64,000 nucleotides of DNA from Alistipes sp. (GCA_017938765.1 JAGBAX010000008.1:1-64000); one strand, 5' to 3'. Positions 52,349-61,929 are shown, counted from the first letter of the stretch. Notes: generated by a model from the letters alone, not told the origin. Translations and numbers: made by a program.

Positions 52349-53023
52349 TTACTCAAGTAAATCTGGGCGTAGAGCCTTTGTGCGTGCAAGTGCTTGCTCC
52401 TCCTGCCACTTGGCAATCTCGGCGAAGTTGCCCGATGTAAGTACCTCAGGAACTTTCCAGCCGTTAAACTCTGCAGGACGGGTATATACTGGAGGGGCGA
52501 GTAAATCATCTTGGAAGCAGTCTGTAAGAGCCGAAGACTCGTCGCCAATAGCACCTGGAAGTAGACGTACAACAGAGTCGGTAATAATCGCTGCGGCGAG
52601 TTCTCCGCCTGTAAGCACATAGTCGCCGACAGATATCTCACGAGTAATAAGATGCTCGCGAATGCGGTAGTCAATACCCTTATAGTGTCCGCAGAGGATG
52701 ATAATATTCTCCATCATTGACAAACGGTTTGCCTCGTGCTGGTTATACTGCACCCCATCTGGCGAGGTGAAGATAATCTCGTCGTAGTCTCTCTCACTCT
52801 TCAGCTTCTCAATACAGCGGAAGACCGGCTCAATCTTCATAACCATGCCCGCCTCGCCACCAAAAGGGTAGTCGTCCACAGTGCGACGCTTGTCGTCTGT
52901 GTAGTCGCGCAGATTGTGAACCACAATCTCTGCATAGCCTCCCTCTTGAGCGCGTTTGAGAATTGACTCGTTAAGGGGCGAAGTAAGCAACTCAGGAACA
53001 ACCGTAATAATATCTATGCGCAT
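52349..53023 (-). CDS. trmD: tRNA (guanine-N1-)-methyltransferase TrmD
   Basis: A 224-residue SPOUT methyltransferase making m1G37 in tRNAs. It starts [21 protein letters not shown], has [13 protein letters not shown], the trefoil-knot motif [17 protein letters not shown] and the SAM-binding [17 protein letters not shown]. Complete. It lies between the MBL gene (2-base gap) and lpxB (1-base gap). Confidence 0.96.
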   Translation of the reverse strand: MRIDIITVVPELLTSPLNESILKRAQEGGYAEIVVHNLRDYTDDKRRTVDDYPFGGEAGMVMKIEPVFRCIEKLKSERDYDEIIFTSPDGVQYNQHEANRLSMMENIIILCGHYKGIDYRIREHLITREISVGDYVLTGGELAAAIITDSVVRLLPGAIGDESSALTDCFQDDLLAPPVYTRPAEFNGWKVPEVLTSGNFAEIAKWQEEQALARTKALRPDLLE

Positions 53024-53025
53024 AG

Positions 53026-53691
53026 TTAGAAGTTTATTTCGCCATTAATAGCCTCTACAACAAACGGATTATAGAGCGACTCGTGACCGATGCTGCTCTT
53101 CTCGGCGTGACCAGGGTAGATAGTAACTTCGTCACCAAGATTTATAAGTTTGTTGAGTATTGAGTGCATCAACTCGTGGTAGTCGCCACCTGGAAGGTCG
53201 CTTCGGCCAATACTCTCGCGGAAGAGAGTATCGCCAGTAAACATCTGCTTGCTTGGTTGATGGTAGAGACACACTCCACCAGGGGTGTGACCAGGCGTAC
53301 GGATAATCTTAAGCTCTGTATTGCCAAACTGAATGCTTGGAATATGCTCCATATCTACATCAATCTCAGGAGCAGGCATAACAGTTCCCGAACAGAAATA
53401 TGCGAAGTTCTCAGACATCATACCACGCAAAAAGTCATCCTTTGAGGACATTGCGAACTTTACACCATACCTCTCCTTAAGAAACTGGACACCCAGTATA
53501 TGGTCAAAATGTCCGTGAGTATTTACTGCCATAACAGGCTTAAGTCCTTGCTCATCAATAAAAGCAGCCAGACGCTCATTCTCTTCAGCATTTGAGTTGC
53601 CTGCATCTATAATTATAGCCTCTAAAGTATCGTCCCAAACGACAAAAGTATTCTCCTCTAAAGGGTTAAAGACAAATTTTACGATATTCAT
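53026..53691 (-). CDS. MBL-fold metallo-hydrolase (glyoxalase II-like)
   Basis: A 221-residue metallo-beta-lactamase-fold protein. Metal ligands are in [11 protein letters not shown] (HxHxDH), GHTPGG and TGDTLF, with the last His in [13 protein letters not shown]. This resembles YcbL/glyoxalase II-like thioester hydrolases, which remove acyl groups from glutathione or similar thiols; the physiological substrate here is not certain. It opens the operon MBL-trmD-lpxB-FAH-maf. Confidence 0.9.
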   Translation of the reverse strand: MNIVKFVFNPLEENTFVVWDDTLEAIIIDAGNSNAEENERLAAFIDEQGLKPVMAVNTHGHFDHILGVQFLKERYGVKFAMSSKDDFLRGMMSENFAYFCSGTVMPAPEIDVDMEHIPSIQFGNTELKIIRTPGHTPGGVCLYHQPSKQMFTGDTLFRESIGRSDLPGGDYHELMHSILNKLINLGDEVTIYPGHAEKSSIGHESLYNPFVVEAINGEINF

Positions 53692-53758
53692 ACTACAAAT
53701 ATTTTATCCCACAAAGATAACAAATAAACTCTAAAGATAAAAAAAGCGAGCCTTTTAT

Positions 53759-53790
53759 TTTGTCAAAGGAGTAAAAATGCCCTATATTTG
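53759..53790 (+). promoter_or_regulatory. Promoter of the flavodiiron gene
   Basis: TTTG (53759-53762), 20 bases, TATATTTG (53783-53790), 23 bases before the ATG at 53814. Confidence 0.75.
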
Positions 53791-53813
53791 CACAGAATTA
53801 GTAAAATAAAATT

Positions 53814-54962
53814 ATGAAAGCAATTACATATATAGGTGTTGATGACACAGATCTTGATCTTTTTGAGGGGTTGTATACAATTCCAAATGGAGTCTCATAT
53901 AACTCTTATCTTATTGTAGACGAAAAGGTTGCGATTATTGATTCAGTGGATATTCGCAAATGCGATGAGTGGTTAGCGAATTTAGAGACTGCACTTAGTG
54001 GTAAAACTCCAGACTATATTGTCGTTCATCATATGGAGCCTGACCACGCTGGCTCGTTGGCGGCTGCTGTTGAGCGATATCCTAATGTTAAGCTTGTTTG
54101 CACTGCTCGTGCACAGCAAATGCTCACGCAGTTTTTTGATGGGGAGTTATTTGCTCAGAAGTGTATTGTTGTCGGCGAGGGGGATACTATCTCACTGGGA
54201 GAGCATACTCTAACCTTCTATATGGCACCTATGGTGCATTGGCCAGAGGTTATGGTTAGCTATGAGTCAATGAGCAAGGTGCTCTTTTCGGCTGATGCGT
54301 TTGGTAAGTTCGGCGCTTTAAGCCACAATGAAGAGTGGGCGTGCGAGGCTCGTAGGTATTACTTTAATATTTGCGGTAAGTATGGCGTGCCAGTGCAGAC
54401 TCTATTAAAGAAGATAGCAAAACTTGATGTATCGGCAATCTATCCACTTCACGGACCACTTCTTACAGATAATCTGGAGTATTATATCGGTCTATATGAC
54501 TGCTGGAGCAAATATGAGGTAGAGACTGATGGTGTTTTTATTGCCTATGCTTCAATTTATGGCGGTACTGCAGCTGTGGCAGAGCGTTTTGCACAGATGC
54601 TACGTGATAGGGGTATTCCAAAGGTCTCTATTGCTGATTTGTGCCGCGATGATAAGGCGGAGGCTGTAGAGGATGCCTTCCGTATGGGAACATTGGTGCT
54701 TGCGGCTGCATCATACGATGGAGATGTATTCCCACCAATGCACGAATTTTTACACCACTTGCAACTCAAGGGTTTTCGCTCTCGTCGTGTAGCGATTATT
54801 GAAAATGGCTCGTGGGCTCCGTGTGCGGCAAGGGCAATGATGGCACTACTTGAGCCGATGAAAGAGATTGAAGTCTTAAGCCCAACGGTTACTATCCGCT
54901 CGCGTATGAAGCAAAGTGACATCCCAGCCCTTGAACGACTTGCAGATGCAGTTGTTGGTTAA
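53814..54962 (+). CDS. A-type flavodiiron protein (FprA)
   Basis: A 382-residue cytoplasmic enzyme that reduces O2 to water (or NO to N2O) in anaerobes. The beta-lactamase-like domain carries the diiron ligands: HHMEPDHAGS (HxExDH), APMVHWPE (His), FSADAFG (Asp) and PLHGPLLTDN (His). The C-terminal flavodoxin domain (about 245-382) begins AYASIYGGTAAVAERF, the FMN phosphate loop. Length matches the family without extra rubredoxin domain. Single-gene transcript with its own promoter and terminator; expected to protect against oxygen or NO. Confidence 0.94.
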   Translation: MKAITYIGVDDTDLDLFEGLYTIPNGVSYNSYLIVDEKVAIIDSVDIRKCDEWLANLETALSGKTPDYIVVHHMEPDHAGSLAAAVERYPNVKLVCTARAQQMLTQFFDGELFAQKCIVVGEGDTISLGEHTLTFYMAPMVHWPEVMVSYESMSKVLFSADAFGKFGALSHNEEWACEARRYYFNICGKYGVPVQTLLKKIAKLDVSAIYPLHGPLLTDNLEYYIGLYDCWSKYEVETDGVFIAYASIYGGTAAVAERFAQMLRDRGIPKVSIADLCRDDKAEAVEDAFRMGTLVLAAASYDGDVFPPMHEFLHHLQLKGFRSRRVAIIENGSWAPCAARAMMALLEPMKEIEVLSPTVTIRSRMKQSDIPALERLADAVVG

Positions 54963-54963
54963 A

Positions 54964-54995
54964 AGAAAAAGTCTATCGCGAGATAGACTTTTTCT
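54964..54995. terminator. Bidirectional terminator
   Basis: A perfect 14-bp stem (54964-54977 with 54982-54995, AGAAAAAGTCTATC) and the loop GCGA between the convergent flavodiiron and SIMPL genes. Confidence 0.9.
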
Positions 54996-54996
54996 G

Positions 54997-55680
54997 TTAT
55001 TCGTTGAGTCGGAACTTAGCAGTTACCGAGTAGTTTATTGTTATCTTTTTGAACTCTACTGGCGTTGGCTCCTCTGCCATTTCAGCAGAGATTTTTGCTA
55101 CAGAGCGCATCAGCATAATACCGTCGTTATAATATGACGGAGTAATGCCACGATTGCTATCATAGATATATATACAACTGCCTATAGTCTGTCCTACGGC
55201 TGTGGCAAGCTCTGTTGCAATAGCCTTGGCATTCTTCATCGCATCCTGGCGACACTTGCTCTTAAACTGCTCCATATCAGTATGTGATACGCGAGAAATA
55301 TCAATATCCGATATGCCAATCTCGGAGAGCTTGTCGTATACACTTACAACCTGCTCAGTAGTAGAGAGTAGAAGCTGATATTTTGCTATAGAGAGCGATG
55401 TGCCACGCTTGAAGTAACTGCTGGACATATCTGCCATAGTCAGCTGCTTCTCTGTGTCAATGCCAAGTGTCTTTAGTACAGCAATCATCTGCTTGCGCTG
55501 TAACTCTATAGCTTGCTTGCCCTTTGTATCGCCCTCATCAAGTGTAATTGAGAGATAGAACTGATTGGGTACAATCTCCATTTCAGAGGTTCCATTTACT
55601 TGAATGTAATTCTCCTCTTCCTGCGCAAATACAGGAAGCGCAAAGGTCAAAGCCACCAAAGCAATAAGTAGTCGTTTCAT
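54997..55680 (-). CDS. SIMPL domain (DUF541) exported protein
   Basis: A 227-residue protein with signal peptide MKRLLIALVALTFALPVFAQ. The SIMPL/DUF541 core covers about residues 25-225: IQVNGTSEMEIVPNQFYLSI, KGKQAIELQRKQMIAVLKTLGI and DIDISRVSHTDMEQFKSKCRQDAMKNAKAIATELA. Family members form oligomeric rings at the envelope and have been tied to stress responses, but the mechanism is unclear. A -7 box TATCTTTG (55717-55724, minus) precedes it. Confidence 0.88.
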   Translation of the reverse strand: MKRLLIALVALTFALPVFAQEEENYIQVNGTSEMEIVPNQFYLSITLDEGDTKGKQAIELQRKQMIAVLKTLGIDTEKQLTMADMSSSYFKRGTSLSIAKYQLLLSTTEQVVSVYDKLSEIGISDIDISRVSHTDMEQFKSKCRQDAMKNAKAIATELATAVGQTIGSCIYIYDSNRGITPSYYNDGIMLMRSVAKISAEMAEEPTPVEFKKITINYSVTAKFRLNE

Positions 55681-55742
55681 AATCTGCAATGTTTAGTCTG
55701 TTTACTATAACAACGACAAAGATAGTGCAAATATTGTCACAC

Positions 55743-57152
55743 CTAAATCTTCTCTAACTTCACAACATTCTCAACATGGTGCGTATGAGGGAACATATCT
55801 ACTGGTTGCACAGACACTATACGATACATACCACTCATAAGCGCAAGGTCTCGTGCCTGAGTTGCAGGGTTGCAGCTTACATAGACAATTCGCTTTGGTG
55901 CAGCATTGAGAATAACATCAATAACGGGCTCGTCCACTCCTGCACGTGGTGGGTCAAGGATAATCACATCTGGGCGACCATTACGGGCGATAAAGTCATT
56001 GTCAAGCACCTTCTTCATATCGCCTGCGTAGAAAACAGTGTTGTCAATGCCATTGATTGCAGAGTTTACCTTTGCATCCTCAATGGCCTCTGGTACATAC
56101 TCAATACCAACGACTTTTTTGCACTGACGGGCGCAGAAGTTGGCAATTGTACCTGTGCCAGTGTATAGGTCGTACAGTGTATCTCCCTCTTCAAGTGCAG
56201 CGGCTTCACGTGTTACTTTGTATAACTCATAGGCCTGCTCGGAGTTGGTCTGGTAGAATGATTTTGGACCCACCTTGAACTTTAACCCCTCCATGCTCTC
56301 AAAGATATGGTCTTTACCTGCATAGCAGATAGGAGTTTGGTCTGTGAGCGAGTCGTTCCACTTCTCGTTTACAAAGTATATGAGAGATGTAATCTCTGGG
56401 AAACGCTCCTTAACAGCATCAAGTAGGGCAGTGATGCGTGGCTGGTCGTTTGAGTTGAAAATAACAGAGAGCATAATCTCGCCCGTAGAGGCTGTGCGGA
56501 TGATAATGCCTCGCATAAGCCCCTGATGCTCGCGAGCATTGTGGAAAGAGTAGCCATTATCAATGCAGTACTGCTTGATGAAGTCACGGATAGCATTGCT
56601 CGGCTCTGCCTGAAGATGGCACTTGTGAATATCCAACACCTTGTCAAACATATTTGGCACATGGAAGCCCAATGCTGGCGCAGCTGCAATCTCGCCTCCC
56701 GCAGCAATCTCCTCATAAGTGAGCCAACGACGGTCTGCAAAGGTAAACTCAAGCTTGTTGCGATAGTAGAGCTGCTTTGCCGAGCCTAAACAAGGTTTTA
56801 CCTCTGGGATATCAAGCTTTCCGATGCGCACAAGCTGGTCACGCACTTGAGAAGTCTTAAACTTGAGCTGCTCCTCGTATGGCAAATTCTGCCACTTACA
56901 ACCACCACAGACGCCAAAGTGCTCGCATGTAGGCTCACAGCGCACCTCTGAACGCTTTACGAAGTTTACTACCGTACCCTCCATAAATCGGCGCTTCTTT
57001 GCCTTAATCTGCACATCTACAATATCCCCCGGAACGGTCATCGGTACAAAAACTACCATACCGTCATAGTGACCCATCGCCTTGCCTTCAGCCGCAAGGG
57101 TTGTTATCTCAAGCCCCTTAATAAAAGGTAACTGACCTCTCTTTCTTGCCAT
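55743..57152 (-). CDS. rlmD: RNA m5U methyltransferase of the RlmD/TrmA family
   Basis: A 469-residue SAM-dependent 23S rRNA (uracil-C5)-methyltransferase-type enzyme. N-terminal TRAM domain (about 5-68, FIKGLEITTLAAEGKAMGHYDG); iron-sulfur Cys set CEPTCEHFGVCGGCKW (about 73-90); Rossmann domain with LYDLYTGTGTIANFCA (SAM), VGIEYVPEAIEDA, DPPRAGVDEP and YVSCNPATQARDL, whose Cys is the nucleophile. Specificity between U1939/U747 of 23S rRNA is uncertain; Bacteroidetes often have more than one paralogue. A -7 box TACCTTTG (57172-57179, minus) lies 20 bases upstream. Confidence 0.9.
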   Translation of the reverse strand: MARKRGQLPFIKGLEITTLAAEGKAMGHYDGMVVFVPMTVPGDIVDVQIKAKKRRFMEGTVVNFVKRSEVRCEPTCEHFGVCGGCKWQNLPYEEQLKFKTSQVRDQLVRIGKLDIPEVKPCLGSAKQLYYRNKLEFTFADRRWLTYEEIAAGGEIAAAPALGFHVPNMFDKVLDIHKCHLQAEPSNAIRDFIKQYCIDNGYSFHNAREHQGLMRGIIIRTASTGEIMLSVIFNSNDQPRITALLDAVKERFPEITSLIYFVNEKWNDSLTDQTPICYAGKDHIFESMEGLKFKVGPKSFYQTNSEQAYELYKVTREAAALEEGDTLYDLYTGTGTIANFCARQCKKVVGIEYVPEAIEDAKVNSAINGIDNTVFYAGDMKKVLDNDFIARNGRPDVIILDPPRAGVDEPVIDVILNAAPKRIVYVSCNPATQARDLALMSGMYRIVSVQPVDMFPHTHHVENVVKLEKI

Positions 57153-57322
57153 ACAATATATTATTTACCCGCAAAGGTAATAAATTTTTTCGCTATTAGC
57201 TATTAGCCATTTGCTTTTAGCGGATTTATAGTTCTAATTCTGAATGTCATGCTTGTGCTACAGAAGTCATACGTCCAAAAACAAATAATATATACAGTTG
57301 GCGACAAGTATGTTATTTTGAA

Positions 57323-57880
57323 TTACAATACACCATGCGAACTATAAAAACGACCTAGAATAAATAACATAATATGAGAAGCAACTAATACAACTATTAT
57401 ATAATAACTGAACCAATAATAATTGTAACAAAGTATTATATACGGTAATATGTTAAGTGTAAGCAAAAGAATGTTAATTACCCAACAATATATATTCATT
57501 AGTTTTCTTCTTGTTTTTTCTTCAGGGTAATTTATTCTGTTCACTGAAGCAGTAAGAATACAACTTAGAGTAATAAACATTAAGCATATGGGGGTGTAAA
57601 TATACAATATATTGTATTGAAAAATATAGAGAACTAATGAAATCAGCTGAAGCAGTATTGTAGTAATTACTATTTTTAAAAATAATGGATAAAACAATTT
57701 TAAACTATCATATCTCTTAGCAAAATATCCACTTCCTTTAATAATTAAGACAGAACTAATAATAATAAATGCCTTAAAAACCAGTATAGCAATAACAAAC
57801 AATATTATAGCAAAATTTGCTATTAAGTTGTCCGCATATTTTAAGTCTTTTGAGTTGAAAGGATAATCAAGCCGTCCCAT
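57323..57880 (-). CDS. AT-rich orphan membrane protein
   Basis: A 185-residue protein I do not recognise. It has about five strongly hydrophobic segments (residues 20-50, 65-90, 90-112, 130-150 and 155-178) rich in Ile, Leu, Tyr and Phe, with short basic loops (YPEEKTRRKLM). Base composition is visibly more AT-rich than the neighbouring genes, and it stands alone between rlmD and tRNA-Lys with long AT-rich flanks (57153-57322 and 57881-58122, in which I see no gene with a good start). This suggests a recently acquired or fast-evolving gene. No function can be proposed. Confidence 0.6.
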   Translation of the reverse strand: MGRLDYPFNSKDLKYADNLIANFAIILFVIAILVFKAFIIISSVLIIKGSGYFAKRYDSLKLFYPLFLKIVITTILLQLISLVLYIFQYNILYIYTPICLMFITLSCILTASVNRINYPEEKTRRKLMNIYCWVINILLLTLNILPYIILCYNYYWFSYYIIVVLVASHIMLFILGRFYSSHGVL

Positions 57881-57946
57881 TATGACAATGTAATTTGTAT
57901 CAATGTGTTGTTAAGCATGTTCTTTAACTAGTACTTGCTTTAATTA

Positions 57947-58099
57947 TTATTTAGTATATACTATTTCTTCTATAAAGGTCAAAAATTTTTCTTTTATTGC
58001 AAAGTTAGTATTTTTTTCGCTACTTACCATCTCTTTGTGCTGATTATTTGGTAATATCCAGCCATATCCGTAAAAGTGAGTGGAAAGAATTTTGTTGAC
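57947..58099 (-). pseudogene. Possible gene remnant next to tRNA-Lys
   Basis: A minus-strand frame reads NKILSTHFYGYGWILPNNQH, then KEMVSSEKNTNFAIKEKFL and ends EEIVYTK. It has protein-like composition but no suitable start codon before the tRNA terminator. It may be the tail of a lost gene or chance. Low confidence. Confidence 0.2.
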
Positions 58100-58127
58100 T
58101 GCAAAGTTGTTGTAGCATATATAAAAA

Positions 58128-58153
58128 AGACGACTGCATCTCTGCAATCGTCT
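58128..58153 (-). terminator. Terminator of tRNA-Lys
   Basis: An 11-bp stem with one mismatch (58128-58138 with 58143-58153, AGACGACTGCA), loop TCTC, and six T downstream in the minus direction. The stem begins right at the encoded CCA. Confidence 0.75.
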
Positions 58154-58228
58154 GGTGAACTCGCTGGGGCTCGAACCCAGGACCCCAACATTAAAAGTGT
58201 TGTGCTCTACCTGCTGAGCTACGAATTC
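58153..58228 (-). tRNA. tRNA-Lys (UUU)
   Basis: A 73-base cloverleaf plus encoded CCA (58153-58155). Acceptor GAATTCG/CGAGTTC, D-arm AGCTCAGCAGGTAGAGC, anticodon stem-loop CAACA-CTTTTAA-TGTTG with anticodon TTT, T-arm CTGGGTTCGAGCCCCAG. Promoter at 58256-58286. Confidence 0.96.
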
Positions 58229-58255
58229 ATCGCACCAAATCGCTTTTTGGTGGTG

Positions 58256-58286
58256 CAAAGGTATAACAAATTTCTTAATTGCCAAA
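58256..58286 (-). promoter_or_regulatory. Promoter of tRNA-Lys
   Basis: On the minus strand, TTTG (58283-58286), 19 bases, TACCTTTG (58256-58263). Confidence 0.75.
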
Positions 58287-58332
58287 ATAAATTGCGAAAT
58301 TTTACCAAAAAGTGTATTGTGAAGTAAATCAA

Positions 58333-58364
58333 AAAAAGGCGAACAGGTATCTGCTCGCCTTTTT
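58333..58364 (-). terminator. Terminator of the GH13 gene
   Basis: A 14-bp stem with one mismatch (58333-58346 with 58351-58364, AAAAAGGCGAACAG), loop GTAT; T-run in the minus direction, 17 bases after the stop codon. Confidence 0.85.
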
Positions 58365-58380
58365 GTTAGTTTATACAACC

Positions 58381-60969
58381 TTACTCCTTTACAAGGACGA
58401 TGTAGTCGCCTGCTCCGAGAGTAGTGCTGAATGTTGCAGCGTTAAGCTCTACATTAGCATTAGAGATGAGGTTCTTCCAAGTACCCTTAACAGGAACATT
58501 ACAAGTTGCATTGCTTGGGGTATTTGTGAAGTTTGCCATAACGATAACACTACCAGCGTTTGTGCTATAAACAAGGGTCTTGGCTGCCATATTTGCATCG
58601 CCAACCTTCCAAGTATCAATAGCAGGCTTACCCTCAAAGCCGTACATTGCAGGGTGTGTAGTACGGAAAGTAATACACTTGCTCACTGCGTCGTAGATAG
58701 CCTTGCGCTCAGCAATCTGCATATACTCCCAGTGTGAAGGCTTTGGCTCAACCTTCTGGCTATCATCTCTGCCGATAGTAACATCGTAACCCATCTCGCC
58801 AAACTGCCACATCATCTTTGGATATGGAGAGAGGAAGTGGAGTGCGTAAGCAGCCTGAATGTGCTTTGAGATACGCTTCCAGTCGCTCTTAACGTAAGTC
58901 TGACCGTATGCAACAGCCTTATAAGCCACGCGCTCCTCGTCGTGGTCCTCAATATTACCAACTCTACCAAATGCTACAGCACCGCTGAAGTCGCTCTTAC
59001 CGGTCCAACCCATAACGGTCTCTGAGTATGGCTCAACAGCCTTACGCCACAGAAGGATACCCTTGTATGCTGCAAGCTCCTCCTCCTCTTGGTAGTCTGA
59101 AAGGTGCTCAAGAATAATATATGCGTCGTTCTCAACCTCACGGATAGCGTCTGCATAATCCTTGATAATCGCAATACGAGATGCGTCATACTGGTTCCAA
59201 GTACCGACATTGCTACCAGAGTTCTTCTGAGTAAGACCCTTTGAGAGGTCAAAACGGTAACCGTCAATATTGTACTCTGCAAGCCAGTACTGGAGCATAG
59301 TCTTGAAGTACTCGCGAGTCTTTGCGTACTCGTGGTTGAAGTCGTGGAATACATTGAATGGGTGGCGAGCAACCTTATTGAAGAATGGGTTGCTATTTGA
59401 TGCCTGACCATCGCTGTCGCACCACATCTTCATCCAAGGGTGAAGACCTGTAGCGTGGTTGATAACGATATCAACGATAACTGCAATACCGCGCTTGTGG
59501 CACTCGTCAATAAAGGTCTTATAGTCCTCTACAGTACCGTAAGCCTTATCTGCAGCGAAGTAGAAGCATGGGTTGTATCCCCAACTGTTATTTCCATCAA
59601 ACTCCTGAATTGGCATAAGCTCAATGGCGTTGATACCAAGAGTCTTAAGGTGGTCAAGCTTTGCAAGAGCAGCCTTAACAGTACCCTCTGGAGTGAAGTC
59701 ACGGAAAAGGAGCTCATAGATAGCAAGGCTATTCTGCTTTGGACGATGGAAGTCTGTAACCTGCCAGTTGTAAGTTGCAGGTGTAGTAGCGAATACAGAT
59801 ACTACATCATTTGTCTTATCAGCAGGGTAAGGACGAAGATTTGGATATACTGAAGCTGTGATATACTTATCGTTCCAAGGGTCAAGAATCTTCTTTCCGT
59901 ATGGGTCAGCGCACTTGATGGTCTTGTCTACAAGGAACTGGTATGCAACCTCTGTATTTGGAGCAAGATTCTCTATAGTTGTCCAGAAGTAGTTGCCATC
60001 CTTCTTCATCATATGCTTGTTTGATGGAGCAAAGTCGTTAAAGTCGCCAAGGAGCACGACCTGCTCCTTTCCTGGAGCATAGAGAACAACGGTTGCTAAA
60101 CTACCGTTTACAGTCACGCCATCCTTAACTCCCGCTGGGCGAGCCTCACTTGGAGTAGCGCCAAGAACAGTAGTAAATACTCTCTCCTCAACGGTCTTTG
60201 TGCCATTTGAAGCCTCAGCCTTGAATACTACATCCTCAGTAGTAGTTGCAGTGTATACCCACTTAAGGTCCTGACCCTCAGATGTTGCAACAACCTGCTC
60301 ATTCTTGTAAAGAGTAACTGTGGTTGCATCTTTAGCAGCAACAGATACAGTATAGTCGTTGTTAAGGTCAAGTATAGAGCGGTTTGCTGGAGAGATAATC
60401 TTCACCGCAAGACCTGGATCAGTTAGTTCAACAAAGATATCACTACCATTGTCCTTCATCTCCTTTGTGCCATCAGCAGAACGGAATACGAAGGCAAGGT
60501 GGGTAATCTTCTCAGATGCAGGGACACCATAGAATGCACGAGGACCTCCCTTAATAACGAGCTTATGAACATTGTTCTTAACCTTTGAAAGGCGGCAAGA
60601 TGGGTCGTTTACTGCCCAGTCAAACTTGACATACTTCCAATCGGCTGTTGTAGTACTCGCAGGTGTGAGCACACCAGTGTGAGCATAAATCTGACCAGTG
60701 AAGCCATCAAGAGCAGTACCCTCAGTGTTGATGTAGACAATCACGTCAGTTGTCATATCAGCAGTGACAAAAGTAGGGTCTGTAGAGATAAACGGATAAT
60801 CCTCCTCGCCCGGAGTAGGGGTTGGGTCTGGATTTGGATCTGGTTTTGGATCAGGCTGCTCCTGACCACCCTGTGGAGGTCGGTTGCTTGCTGGATCGTC
60901 ATTACCCACGCAAGAGGCGAGGACAAATACCGAAATCAGCATTGCGATTAGTAGATTTAGTTTTTTCAT
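58381..60969 (-). CDS. Surface GH13 alpha-amylase-family lipoprotein
   Basis: An 862-residue lipoprotein: MKKLNLLIAMLISVFVLASC, lipidated Cys20, then a Pro/Asp linker (PDPKPDPNPDPTP). N-terminal beta domains (about 55-270) include a Big/E-set region and a CBM48-like module (about 285-395, VVLYAPGKEQVVLLGDFNDF). The GH13 barrel (about 420-780) has IELMPIQEF, VIVDIVINH, DGYRFDLSKGL with nucleophile Asp574, and IILEHLSDY with acid/base Glu621; VGNIEDHDEERVAY carries the third carboxylate region. It should cut alpha-1,4- (or 1,6-) glucans at the cell surface. A sensor pair and a sugar transporter lie next to it. Confidence 0.9.
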   Translation of the reverse strand: MKKLNLLIAMLISVFVLASCVGNDDPASNRPPQGGQEQPDPKPDPNPDPTPTPGEEDYPFISTDPTFVTADMTTDVIVYINTEGTALDGFTGQIYAHTGVLTPASTTTADWKYVKFDWAVNDPSCRLSKVKNNVHKLVIKGGPRAFYGVPASEKITHLAFVFRSADGTKEMKDNGSDIFVELTDPGLAVKIISPANRSILDLNNDYTVSVAAKDATTVTLYKNEQVVATSEGQDLKWVYTATTTEDVVFKAEASNGTKTVEERVFTTVLGATPSEARPAGVKDGVTVNGSLATVVLYAPGKEQVVLLGDFNDFAPSNKHMMKKDGNYFWTTIENLAPNTEVAYQFLVDKTIKCADPYGKKILDPWNDKYITASVYPNLRPYPADKTNDVVSVFATTPATYNWQVTDFHRPKQNSLAIYELLFRDFTPEGTVKAALAKLDHLKTLGINAIELMPIQEFDGNNSWGYNPCFYFAADKAYGTVEDYKTFIDECHKRGIAVIVDIVINHATGLHPWMKMWCDSDGQASNSNPFFNKVARHPFNVFHDFNHEYAKTREYFKTMLQYWLAEYNIDGYRFDLSKGLTQKNSGSNVGTWNQYDASRIAIIKDYADAIREVENDAYIILEHLSDYQEEEELAAYKGILLWRKAVEPYSETVMGWTGKSDFSGAVAFGRVGNIEDHDEERVAYKAVAYGQTYVKSDWKRISKHIQAAYALHFLSPYPKMMWQFGEMGYDVTIGRDDSQKVEPKPSHWEYMQIAERKAIYDAVSKCITFRTTHPAMYGFEGKPAIDTWKVGDANMAAKTLVYSTNAGSVIVMANFTNTPSNATCNVPVKGTWKNLISNANVELNAATFSTTLGAGDYIVLVKE

Positions 60970-61113
60970 AGATTTATTAAAAAATAGTTAAAAATATACA
61001 TTTACACCCTGCAAATTTTATTAAAAAAGTTGTTACCAAAAAATCTTATGCTCCGAGTGGCCCAATATTATCTGTGAAATGTATAAAAATAGGTATGAGT
61101 GGATAGAAAAAAA

Positions 61114-61128
61114 GCGGCTAATAGCCGC
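61114..61128 (-). terminator. Terminator of the LytTR two-component operon
   Basis: A short GC-rich stem GCGGCT/AGCCGC (61114-61119 with 61123-61128) with loop AAT and about seven T in the minus direction, 15 bases after the regulator stop. Confidence 0.8.
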
Positions 61129-61143
61129 CTTAATATTTAGAAT

Positions 61144-61923
61144 TTACAGACCCTGTTGTTCGCCACTCTCTAACCAAGTGAGAAAATCTGCTGTTTTACT
61201 GCGGCTTACAAATGAATCAATATCGCTTGCTGGCTTAAGTGTCAACTTAATGCGATTGCCAAGGCGTTTTGCGACATTTCCAACAGCCTTGTCCGAAACT
61301 ATACAACTACGAGATATACGGAAGAAGTTGGCAGGATTTAGCTCCTTGCTTATTGTATCAAGTGAGTTATCCATCAGATATTTATCGCCCGCGAGAGTCA
61401 TCAGATATGTACATCCATCCTCTGAGTAGAAATAGGCGATGTTTGCCGTCTCAACCATCACAATCTTATCGTTATAACGCAATAAATAACGTTGCTTGTA
61501 ACGTCGAGCTTCGGATGAGATAGCAGCACGAAGTGCCTCAATATCAATATTTTCTGCGCTCTTTATTTGGCGGTTTTGACAGCGCTCAAGGGCACGAGCT
61601 AAATCAGCTACACTTACTGGCTTTAACAGGTAATCAATAGAGTTAACCTCAAACGCCTTAATGGCATAGTTGTTATATGCAGTAACGATTATTACAGGAC
61701 AGTTTATCTTTGTACGCTCAAATATATCAAAACACTTACCATCAGATAGCTCAACATCCATAAAGATGACATCTGGATAACTTTGGCAGTTTTCTAACCA
61801 ACTCACACTCTTATCAACGCTGTCAAGGACACCGACTATGCGAATATCATCAAAATTTGTGGTTAAAGATCTCACGAGCGCTTGCTGGGCAACTAGCTCA
61901 TCTTCAATAATTAAAACGTTCAT
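61144..61923 (-). CDS. LytTR-family response regulator
   Basis: A 259-residue regulator. Receiver domain (1-120) with acidic pocket EDE near residue 8, phospho-acceptor Asp56 in FMDVELSDG, TAYNNYAIKAFE and the switch Lys in DYLLKPV. LytTR DNA-binding domain (about 148-245) with RYLLRYNDKIVMVETANIAYFYSEDGCTYL and FFRISRSCIVS. It should receive phosphate from the kinase encoded six bases upstream and bind promoter repeats, plausibly those of the adjacent alpha-glucan genes. Confidence 0.93.
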   Translation of the reverse strand: MNVLIIEDELVAQQALVRSLTTNFDDIRIVGVLDSVDKSVSWLENCQSYPDVIFMDVELSDGKCFDIFERTKINCPVIIVTAYNNYAIKAFEVNSIDYLLKPVSVADLARALERCQNRQIKSAENIDIEALRAAISSEARRYKQRYLLRYNDKIVMVETANIAYFYSEDGCTYLMTLAGDKYLMDNSLDTISKELNPANFFRISRSCIVSDKAVGNVAKRLGNRIKLTLKPASDIDSFVSRSKTADFLTWLESGEQQGL

Positions 61924-61929
61924 AGGTCT

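Noticed and set aside
52348-52674. N-terminal extension of lpxB
   Set aside because: It lies wholly inside trmD in another frame; the family start MKYFIIAGEPSGD is at 52347.
57947-58378. A 143-codon minus-strand open frame
   Set aside because: It reads straight through tRNA-Lys and its promoter. Only the part after the tRNA is kept, as a low-confidence remnant.
58378-58737. Plus-strand open frame opposite the GH13 3' end
   Set aside because: Composition is that of an antisense shadow; the GH13 gene on the minus strand is well supported through its stop codon.
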